Shown here in pieces: positions 41,001 to 53,000 of a stretch of DNA of 64,000 nt. Under the pieces are notes generated by a model that worked only from the letters and a program-made list of their open reading frames with translations, had not been told where the DNA came from and made no database searches. The translations under genes were made by a program, and so were the position numbers. Position 1 is the first letter of the stretch. Each line of letters starts with the position of its first letter. Source of the stretch: Sipunculus nudus (taxonomy: Eukaryota; Annelida; Sipuncula; Golfingiida; Sipunculidae); NCBI GenBank assembly GCA_026874595.1, contig CM049319.1, positions 40,582,973 through 40,646,972 on the forward strand. Reading direction: 5' to 3'.

Positions 41001-44000
41001 GTACTCCAGACACTGTGTGTAGTCAAACTGTAGGACTCCCTCAAACATTATGTACTCCAGACACTGTGTGTGGTCAAACTGTAGGACTCCCTCAAACATA
41101 ATGTACTCCAGACACTGTGTGTGGTCAAACTGTAGGACTCCCTCAAACATAATGTACTCCAGACACTGTGTGTGGTCAAACTGTAGGACTCCCTCAAACA
41201 TAATGTACTCCAGACGCTGTGTGGTCAAACTGTAGGACTCCCTCAAACATAATGTACTCCAGACACTGTGTGTGGTCAAACTGTAGGACTCCCTCAAACA
41301 TAATGTACTCCAGACGCTGTGTGGTCAAACTGTAGGACTCCCTCAAACATAATGTACTCCAGACGCTGTGTGTGGTCAAACTGTAGGACTCCCTCAAACA
41401 TTATGTACTCCAGGCACTGTGTGTGGTCAAACTGTAGGACTCCCTCAAACATAATTTACTCAAGACACTGTGTGTGGTCAAACTGTAGGACTCCCTCAAA
41501 CATAATGTACTCCAGACACTGTTTGTAGCCAAACTGTAGGACTCCTTCAAACATAATGTACTCCAGACACTGTGTGTAGCCAAACTGTAGGACTCCCTCA
41601 AACATAATGTACTCCAGACACTGTGTGTGGTCAAACTGTAGGACTCCCTCAAACATAATGTACTCCAGACACTGTGTGTGGTCAAACTGTAGGACTCCCT
41701 CAAACATAATGTACTCCAGACGCTGTGTGGTCAAACTGTAGGACTCCCTCAAACATAATGTACTCCAGACGCTGTGTCGTCAAACTGTAGGACTCCCTCA
41801 AACATAATGTACTCCAGACACTGTGTGTGGTCAAACTGTAGGACTCCCTCAAACATAATGTACTCCAGACACTGTGTGTAGTCAAACTGTAGGACTCCCT
41901 CAAACATAATGTACTCCAGACACTGTGTGTGGTCAAACTGTAGGACTCCCTCAAACATAATGTACTCCAGACACTGTGTGTGGTCAAACTGTAGGACTCC
42001 CTCAAACATAATGTACTCCAGACACTGTGTGTGGTCAAACTGTAGGACTCCCTCAAACATAATGTACTCCAGACGCTGTGTGTGGTCAAACTGTAGGACT
42101 CCCTCAAACATAATGTACTCCAGGCACTGTGTGTGGTCAAACTGTAGGACTCCCTCAAACATAATTTACTCCAGACACTGTGTGTGGTCAAACTGTAGGA
42201 CTCCCTCAAACATAATGTACTCCAGACACTGTTTGTAGCCAAACTGTAGGACTCCTTCAAACATAATGTACTCCAGACACTGTGTGTAGCCAAACTGTAG
42301 GACTCCCTCAAACATAATGTACTCCAGACACTGTGTGTGGTCAAACTGTAGGACTCCCTCAAACATAATGTACTCCAGACACTGTGTGTGGTCAAACTGT
42401 AGGACTCCCTCAAACATAATGTACTCCAGACACTGTGTGTGGCCAAACTGTAGGACTCCTTCAAACATAATGTACTCCAGACAATGTGTAGCCAAACTGT
42501 AGGACTCCCTCAAACATAATGTACTCAAGACACTGTGTGTGGCCAAACTGTAGGACTCCCTCCGAAACAATGTCTTCCAGACATGGTGTGTGGTCAAACT
42601 GTAGGACTCCCTCAGAAATAATGTACTCCAGACACTGTGTGTAGCCAAACTGTAGGACTCCCTCAGAAATAATGTACTCAAGGCATTTTTATGTGGTCAC
42701 ACTGTAGGACCCCCTCAGACATAAGGTACTCCAGACACTGCGTGTGGATAAACTGCAGGACTCCCTCAGACATAAGGCAGTCCACACTCTGTGTGTAGTC
42801 ATGTAGTCAGACTGTCTGGTGATCACAGGCACAGTAATCACAACACCATGTAGTGTGGTCAGACTGTCCAGTAATCACTGGCACAATGTTGTGTGGTCAG
42901 ACTTCCCAGTAATCACAAGCACAATATCATGTAGTCAGACTGTCCAATAATCACAACACAATATAGTGTGGTCAGACTGTCCAGTAATCACAAAACAATG
43001 TAGTGTGGTCAGACTGTTCAGTAATCACAACACAATGTATGTGGTCAGACTGTCCAGTAATCACAAGCTCAATGTCATGAAGTCAGACTGTCCAGTAATC
43101 ACAACATAATGTAGTATGGTCAGACAGTCCAGTAATCACAATACAATGTTGTGTGGTCAGACTGTCCAGTAATCACAACACAATGTCGTGTGGTCAGACT
43201 GTCCAGTAATCACAACACAATGTCGTGTGGTCAGACTGTCCAGTAATCACAAGCTCAATGTCATGTAGTCAGACTGTCCAGTAATCACAACACAAAGTAG
43301 TGTGGTCAGACTGTCCGGTTATCACAAGCACCATGTCATGTAGTCAGACTGTCAAGTTATCACAACACAATGTTGTGTGGTCAGACTGTCCAGTAATCAC
43401 AACACAATGTAGTGTGGTCAGACTATCCAATAATCACAAGCACAAGGTCATGAAGTCAGACTGTCCAGTAATCACAACACAATTTAGTGTGGACAGACTG
43501 TCCAGTAATCACAACACAATGTTGTGTGGTCAGACTGTCCAGTAATCACAAGCTCAATGTCATGAAGTCAGACTGTCAAGTTATCACAACACAATGTTGT
43601 GTGGTCAGACTGTCCAGTAATCACAACACAATGTAGTGTGGTCAGACTATCCAATAATCACAAGCACAAGGTCATGAAGTCAGACTGTCCAGTAATCACA
43701 ACACAAAGTAGTGTGGTCAGACTGTCCAGTAATCACAAGCACAATGTCATGTAGTCAGACTGTCCAGTAATCACAACACAATGTAGTGTGGTAAGACTGT
43801 CCAATAATCACAAGCACAATGTCATGTAGTCAGACTGTCCAGTAATCACAACACAATGTTGTGTGGTCAGACTGTCCAGTAATCACAACACAATGTAGTG
43901 TGGTCAGACTGTCCAGTAATCACAACACAATGTAGTGTGGTCCGACTGTCCAATAATCATAAGCACAATGTCATGAAGTCAGACTGTCCAGTAATCACAA

Positions 44001-47000
44001 CACAATGTTGTGTGGTCAGACTGTCCAGTAATCACAACACAGTGTCGTGTGGTCAGACTGTCCAATAATCATAAGCACAATGTCATGTAGTCAGACTGTC
44101 CAGTAATCACAACACAATGTTGTGTGGTCAGACTGTCCAGTAATCACAACACAGTGTAGTGTGGTCAGACTGTCTAATAATCATAAGCACAATGTCATGT
44201 GGTCAGACTGTCCAATAATCATAAGCACAATGTCATGTAGTCAGACTGTCCAGTAATCACAACACAATGTTGTGTGGTCAGACTGTCCAGTAATCACAAC
44301 ACAATGTAGTGTGGTCAGACTGTCCAGTAATCACAACACAATGTCGTGTGGTCAGACTGTCCAATAATCACAAGCACAATGTCATGAAGGCAGACTGTCC
44401 AGTAATCACAAGCACAATGTCATGAAGTCAGACTGTCCAGTAATCACAACACAATGTAGTGTGGTCAGACTGTCCAGTAATCACAACACAATGTTGTGTG
44501 GTCAGACTGTCCAGTAATCACAACACAATGTTGTGTGGTCAGACTGTCCAGTAATCCCAACACAATGTAGTGTGGTCAGACTGTCCAGTAATCACAACAC
44601 AGTGTTGTGTGGTCAGACTGTCCAATAATCATAAGCACAATGTCATGTAGTCAGACTGTCCAGTAATCACAACACAAAGTAGTGTGGTCAGATTGTCCGG
44701 TTATCACAAGCACCATGTCATGTAGTCAGACTGTCAAGTTATCACAACACAATGTTGTGTGGTCAGACTGTCCAGTAATCACAACACAATGTAGTGTGGT
44801 CAGACTATCCAATAATCACAAGCACAAGGTCATGAAGTCAGACTGTCCAGTAATCACAACACAATGTAGTGTGGTCAGACTGTCCAGTAATCACAACACA
44901 ATGTTGTGTGGTCAGACTGTCCAGTAATCACAAGCTCAGTGTCATGTAGTCAGACTGTCCAGTAATCACAACACAAAGTAGTGTGGTCAGACTGTCCGGT
45001 TATCACAAGCACCATGTCATGTAGTCAGACTGTCAAGTTATCACAACACAATGTTGTGTGGTCAGACTGTCCAGTAATCACAACACAATGTAGTGTGGTC
45101 AGACTATCCAATAATCACAAGCACAAGGTCATGAAGTCAGACTGTCCAGTAATCACAACACAAAGTAGTGTGGTCAGACTGTCCAGTAATCACAAGCACA
45201 ATGTCATGTAGTCAGACTGTCCAGTAATCACAACACAATGTAGTGTGGTCAGACTGTCCAATAATCACAAGCACAATGTCATGTAGTCAGACTGTCCAGT
45301 AATCACAACACAATGTTGTGTGGTCAGACTGTCCAGTAATCACAACACAATGTAGTGTGGTCAGACTGTCCAATAATCATTAGCACAATGTCATGAGGTC
45401 AGACTGTCCAGTAATCACAACACAATGTTGTGTGGTCAGACTGTCCAGTAATCACAACACAGTGTCGTGTGGTCAGACTGTCCAGTAATCACAACACAAT
45501 GTTGTGTGGTCAGACTGTCCAGTAATCACAACACAATGTTGTGTGGTCAGACTGTCCAGTAATCCCAACACAATGTAGTGTGGTCAGACTGTCCAGTAAT
45601 CACAACACAGTGTCGTGTGGTCAGACTGTCCAATAATCATAAGCACAATTTCATGTAGTCAGACTGTCCAGTAATCACAACACAATGTTGTGTGGTCAGA
45701 CTGTCCAGTAATCACAACACAATGTAGTGTGGTCAGACTGTCCAGTAATCACAACACAATGTCGTGTGGTCAGACTGTCCAATAATCACAAGCACAATGT
45801 CATGAAGGCAGACTGTCCAGTAATCACAAGCACAATGTCATGAAGTCAGACTGTCCAGTAATCACAACCAATAGTGGTGTCAGACTGTCCAGTAATCACA
45901 ACACAATGTCATGTGGTCAGACTGTCCAATAATCATAAGCACAATATCATGTAGTCAGACTATCCAGTAATCACAACACAATGTCGTGAGGTCAGACTGT
46001 CCAATAATCATAAGCACAATGTCTTGTAGTCAGACTGTCCAGTAATCACAACACAATGTCGTGTGGTCAGACTGTCCAATAATCATAAGCACAATGTCAT
46101 GTAGTCAGACTGTCCAGTAATCACAACACAGTGTAGTGTGGTCAGACTGTCCAATAATCATAAGCACAATGTCATGTAGTCAGACCGTCCAGTAATCACA
46201 ACACAATGTTGTGTGGTCAGACTGTCCAGTAATCACAACACAATGTAGTGTGGTCAGACTGTCCAATAATCACAAGCACAATGTCATGAAGTCAGACTGT
46301 CCAGTAATCACAACACAATGTCGTGTGGTCAAACTGTCCAATAATCATAAGCACAATGTCATGTAGTCAGACTGTCCAGTAATCACAACACAATGTAGTG
46401 TGGTCAGACTGTCCAATAATCATAAGCACAATGTCATGTAGTCAGACCGTCCAGTAATCACAACACAATGTTGTGTGATCAGACTGTCCAGTAATCACAA
46501 CACAATGTAGTGTGGTCAGACTGTCCAATAATCACAAGCACAATGTCATGAAGTCAGACTGTCCAGTAATCACAACACAATGTAGTGTGGTCAGACTGTC
46601 CAGTAATCACAACACAATGTAGTGTGGTCAAACTGTCCAGTTATCACAACACAATGTCGTGTGGTCAGACTGTCCAATAATCACAAGCACAATGTCATGT
46701 AGTCAGACTGTCTAGTAATCACAGGCATAATATCATGTAGTCAGACTGTCCATTATTTGCAGGTGTAATGTCGAATGGTCAATCTTCTGAGTGCCGAATG
46801 TACTTTTTTTATTATTTGTGGTAAAACTGTACCGTTGAGGGAGACTGTTTTCTAATGACAGGTCTGTGGCAGAGGATCTAAAACATGGTAAAACTATCCA
46901 GGCCGAGTCTTTTGAAGCTGTCAGCATCTACTTCTCAGACATCGTAAAGTTCACCAATCTGGCGGGGGAAAGTACACCACTACAGGTTACATAATTTTAT

Positions 47001-50000
47001 ATAATGATCATACTGCTTTTTATCAGTATATAATATTAATAATATCCTTATAATTCATGTTTCAGCATTTCACGTCACAAACATTTAGCATAATATTGCG
47101 AACAGACCTATAGGAAACCAATCAAATTGGTTGTATGAACGAAATCAGTTATATAAAGCCGCAGTATTGGTCCCTGTGAACGTTAATTATGGCCCCTGTT
47201 AACGTTCACCATGGTCTCCGTTAATGTTCACCATGGTCTCTGTTAACGTTCACCATGGTCTCCGTTAACGTTCACCATGGTCTCCGTTAATGTTCACCAT
47301 GGTCTCTGTTAACGTTCACCATGGTCTCTGTTAACCTTAGTCATGGTCTCTGTTAACGTTCACCATGGTCTCCGTTAATGTTCATCGTGGTCTCTGTTAA
47401 CATTCACCATGGTCTTTGTTAACGTTCACATGGTATCTGTTAAAATTCACAGTCTCTGTTAACGAACAACGTGACCTTTATGAACGGTCAGCTTGTATTC
47501 ATGTCGTCAGTGTTAAAGTCTTGTTGCTACTGTGAAGTCACACACCAAGAAGTAATTCACACTGATGACACAAGTATCTCTACGCTGATTATTACATGAT
47601 AATGATATTGATAAATATACAAGTAATATAAAAAATGTTATATATTCAGATATCCTTAGTTATCTTCTGAGGTAATTTCGGAAAGAAATCTTATAGTATT
47701 TCTAGGTGGAGAAAAAAGAAAGGGTAAAATTATTCTCATTTGCTGTGATGGAACTCCCTTAACACCCCATACAACTTAACGCTTTGAAGGCGTGACTTAA
47801 TTAAACGCTGAATTGACGGCAAGATGATTCCACATTATTCATGTCATATTATTATATAATAGGAATCTCATGTCATTTCTCAATATGCGTTACTAATCCT
47901 GTCGTAGTACGCAGTAATTTTTAAGCGACAGTATCTTCATGTCCAACACTAACATCCTCCCAAAGTTAAAGTCCATTCATGAAATATCAATGGACGGAAA
48001 TGGAGACAGTTACTCATTTCTTGAGAGTAATGTAAAGGTCTGGTGTGAACCACCAATCTCCTTGTCCGGTTCTGACGTAAAATCAAGGTTGGTGTAACAC
48101 CTGTACTTAAATAAAATTATTAATGTTTGCAATTACCGTTTACCTGTGTTCTGAGGAGTTATGAATCTCCGTCGGTTATCCTCTTTCCCAACAGAATGTG
48201 CCATAACATGGTATTGGTGGCGTCACCAACAGAGTGTGCCATGACAAAGTTTTGGTTGCGTCACCATCAGAGTGTGCCATGACAAAGTTTTGGTGGCGTC
48301 ACGAACAGAGTGTGCCATGACAAAGTTTTGGTGGCGTACTCAACATTGTGTGCTATGACAAAGTTTTAGTGGCGTCACCAACCGTGTGTGCCATGACAAA
48401 GTTTTGGTGGCGACACCAACAGAGTGTGCCATGACAAAGTTTTGGTGGCGTAGCCAACAGTTTTCATTTTTTTACAGACACCTCAGTGTCTAAACATGTA
48501 TTAATTACAGATATCAAATGTCATAGGATGTTTATTAAAAACGAAATGAGCATCTTGTCCGCATGTACTCCTCGCTGCGTGATGCAAAACTATCAGACAC
48601 ATTTACAGAATTGACTGTGTTTGGTTCCTTTTCATTGTGCATAAACACAAGGTGCTCCCAAGAAGCGTTGGCTTTAAGGATTCAAACTTTTCAAATGTCG
48701 CTATCTATTTTATCATCATGAAAACGCAAAGCCGCAAACACAGGAACGCCATCATTACAATGGTATGAGTAGTACCCCTTACCACCATGCACCGTTTTAG
48801 GATATTTGGTAATTTCCTCACAAATGCGGCGCAACCATATATCATAGAAACATTTTATTTAATATCCAGGGAGGTCCTAGGTAAATATCCTTCTAGAGCT
48901 GAAATTAGGTCATGGTAACTAATTTGACTTTCATACAATTCATGCATTGAATACCTTCAGATATGATTGAATACTGCTGTCCATGTCGGTATGGACCATA
49001 TTATGATATTTTAAAGTTTGTGTTCCTTTTGACCATGTTTAATGTTCACCTTACCCTGTGACTTATATAAGTCTTAGCCTAGTCTTAGCCTAATATTAGC
49101 TCGTTATTAGTTCAGCGAGTAGTAGCTTCCCTAATCGCAATCACGTAATGTGCTCTTATCAGACAGTTATATTTCTGACATCATGCCTTTGAACAGAATG
49201 ATTCTTAATAAAGTGACTGAAAGTCGTGAATATTGGTCCATATTGTTAAACGACATGCTTGTCATCAGCTGAGCAACATGACTCATGGGTCACTTGTTTT
49301 AGTCTTGCAATGATACCTTGACATAACTGACCATTTTGTCCCTTATGTGTGTCGTAACTTTTGTGATCCTATGGAAATGAGAATAAACAACAAGAAAGGA
49401 AGCTGAACTAAGACCAGTAACAATTGAAGTTTTGTCCCCACACCCGTGATTTTTTACTTGTATGTTTGTATTATATATGTCTTTAACTTGGATGTATGTA
49501 TATCTTTGAGCAGGTGGTAGACCTACTCAGCGCATTGTACACGTTATTTGATGAAACCATTAAACGCCATGACGTTTACAAAGTGGAAACAATCGGTGAT
49601 GCTTACATGTTCGTCAGCGGGGTTCCGATCAGGAACGGCGACCGTCACACGGTGGAGATTACAAACTGCGCCATGGATCTCTTGAGTGGGGTCATGAACT
49701 TCAAAGTTCCTCATAAACCGGATTATAACCTGCGAGTTCGGATAGGTGAGTGAGGAAGGTTCATTCTTAACGTGATATAAAAGGGAGTTCAAAACTCTGG
49801 AATGAGTAGGTGTATTCTTCATTCCCATGCCGGCCAGTGGTTGTGATATGGTACACAACCTTTGTGTTCTCTTAATGCTGTTCCCGACTTAAGCTATCTG
49901 TGTTTTTGTGGGTTTTGTAGTAACTGTTTCTGTTTCAGGGTTACACACCGGGAAATGCGTGGCTGGTGTAGTTGGCCTTACAATGCCTCGCTACTGTTTG

Positions 50001-53000
50001 TTCGGGGATACAGTAAATGTGGCGTCCAAGATGGAGTCAGGGGGCTCGCGTAAGTTTCAGTCAATCATACTCACACAGAGGCCGAGGCGGCTGCAGATAC
50101 ATACACATGTTCAACCGAAATAACTACATGTACATGGAAATTACAAACCAACATTATTTATGTCCGCAAAATGCAGTGTTTTGTATCAAAATGAAAAACC
50201 TTTCTCGTGAATATTTCATTTGTAGGCTTACTTATGAAGTCATTATTAGCTTGTTCCTCAACATTGTTTATAATTTGTTTTGATATATAATTTTGAATGT
50301 TTAACATGAAGATTAAAGACTCAAAATTAGATCTTAAAAAGTATGCGAAAATTGGAAAGTACGGTGGCTCGTATAGGACACAGAATTTTACTTTTATCTG
50401 GTTACCACGCGATAGTATCTCGTTCCCACACGATAATTATAGCGTGCGCACGTGTTACTATCCCATGCTGGCTAAAGTCCTCATGTGGACAAGAATGTGT
50501 TGTCTCTAGTATGTCAGAGCGTTATTCAAGCCTAAATTGTGGTAGGTATTTTTAATGTATGTGCGTTTATCTCGAATGCATTGAGGTAAACGTTACAGCG
50601 GCTGTCATTGCAATGGTTCAAGATTTATCCAGATATATATAAAAAACAACGTGCCCCTTTTTATGTGTCCAGAGAAAACTTTAAGTTTGTTCAATCTTAC
50701 TTATTTTAAGGTTATGGTAAGGGTTACATAAACCATTGTGTTTTTAAAAAAATTAGACACTTGTTTGTATGTAAACTTCCTGGAAAATCTTAATATTTTA
50801 GGGTAAGAATTAAGAATTAGGGCTAGGGTTATATAATCTCGGGTTTACCGAACAGGGACAACAACATATCAGCCATGAAACTTCATTAAAGGCTATGGGG
50901 GGGGGGGGGGGGGGGCATTTCCCTCTCACTTTTAAGAGGAGGTGGTGGGCCATCAAGTTCCTTTTGTCCTCTTACTCTTTCGGGGAATAAAACCCTTTTA
51001 CGAGAAAATTGTTCATGTGACACAGACGTAGTTTTATTTTTTTATCTATATCTGACCTTTATAAACTAAAGGTCATCCCTTGGTCTTTTTTAAAATAGGT
51101 CAGAAACATGGATATCACCGCACACAGGTTGCTTACACTGCTTATATGAACAAGGGCATCTCCCAGCAAGTCAGATAAACCAGAACCTTACAAATGGCGT
51201 TTTGCAACAAATGACCTTTCTACCTTTTCTATATACAACCTACCACCTTAGGTTACATGTGTTTACAAATACACTCAACCTATCTAATGCAACCACCCAA
51301 GGGACAGGGCAAAGTGGTCGTTATAGATCAAAGACAGATCACAGAGGCATAGATAAAAGATTGACTTCGGGGTACCTCCATTCATGTGGATTAATAGGTC
51401 GGATGAGCCAGTCAGGTTGCCCGCCTTGGGCCCCAGGCCCAAGGTCCAATAATAACCTGCCTGTGCTCCGTACAGAAGCGCACCAATAAAACAAACAGAG
51501 AGCGGTGCAAGTGACCGCAAATTTACGCATGGTCAAACCGACCGATCAGCGCTGGTTAGTAGGTAGCACGAAGAATGCCCGCATTAGTCAGGTCAATTTG
51601 TTAGTAATATGTCACATTGGCAAGGAAAAACTGCCCGTAATCCGTAATAGCCAGGTGGTTGTATTTCACAGGTTTTATCTATAGATAATATAATGGAATT
51701 TCAAAAGGGACTGATATCTAGTGGTCGTTATAGCCAGGTGCCCGCATTTCACAGATGGTCGTTCTGACAGGCTGGACTGTATATTGTTGATAATTCAGTT
51801 CATACATCCTTCACGAAATCCTTATAAGAACTTTTCACAACCAGAATTAACCTCATTAAGATCATTAATATATACACAGAGGAAGCCAGATAAATTCTTT
51901 TTCAAAAGATAGGTGAATAGGCACCTTTAAGGGTGAGGGCACAGTTGGATGAGGGCCTCGTGTTTGTTTTATTTGTGGGCGGGCACGTGATAAGACGGTA
52001 TTTATATTTAACTATCTGAATTTGTTTCAAAGATTAGGACACAGCAGTTTAGAGATCTCGTGTTTGTTCTATTGTGGGCGGGCATGTGACACAAACGGTG
52101 TTTTTATGTAACTATCTGATTTTGTTTTAAGGATGAGGACACAGTTGGATGGGAGATCTCGTGTTTAACTGTGGGCGGGCACGTAACACAGACGGTATTT
52201 TTATGTAACTATCTGATTGTTTCAAGGATGAGGACACAGTTGATTTGGAGATCTCGTGTGTTTTAATTGTGGGCGGGAACGTGACACAGACGGTATTTTT
52301 ATGTAACTATCTGATTTTGTTTCAAGGACGAGGACACAGTTGGTTTGGAGATCTCGTGTGTTTTAATTGTGGGCGGGCACGTGACACAGACGGTATTTTT
52401 CATATAACTATATGATTTTGTTTCAAGGACGAGGACACAGTTGGTTTGGAGATCTCGTGTGTTTTAATTGTGGGCGGGAACGTGACACAGACGGTATTTT
52501 TATGTAACTATCTGATTTTGTTTCAAGGACGAGGACACAGTTGGTTTGGAGATCTCGTGTGTTTTAATTGTGGGCGGGCACGTGACACAGACGGTATTTT
52601 TCATATAACTATATGATGATGGTTTAAGCTGGGGATATAGCAAGGTGAGAGTACATTTTTTAAACGTGACCTTTCTGACTTTGTTTCAGCTATGAGGATA
52701 CATCTGAGTGAGAGTGTCTATGAGGGTCTTTCCAAGTTCTCTGGATACTTCCTGGCCGAGCGGGGCAGCCTGGAAATCAAGGTGACTGCCTCAATCAGTA
52801 ATTTATTAAAAATACCCCGATAGAGTGAACAAGATGCATACACCTATTGTGAGTCACCGAAAGGAGAAAATGGTACAGGACAATATGAATACGAAACCAG
52901 TCTCTGTACTGATACATGATTAAAAACTATGACTAGTTAATGTATCACTCTTGTGAAAAGCATAACGTTGTTCACATTCATTTTATTAAAGCCAGCCTTT

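Noticed and set aside
39674-42681. Long minus-strand frames (up to 254 codons) in the 51-bp array
   Set aside because: The period is divisible by three and several frames are open; the array lies inside an intron of the cyclase gene.
51284-51536. Minus-strand frame with a signal-peptide-like start
   Set aside because: Short, Gly-rich, overlapped by other frames and inside an intron; likely part of a dispersed repeat.
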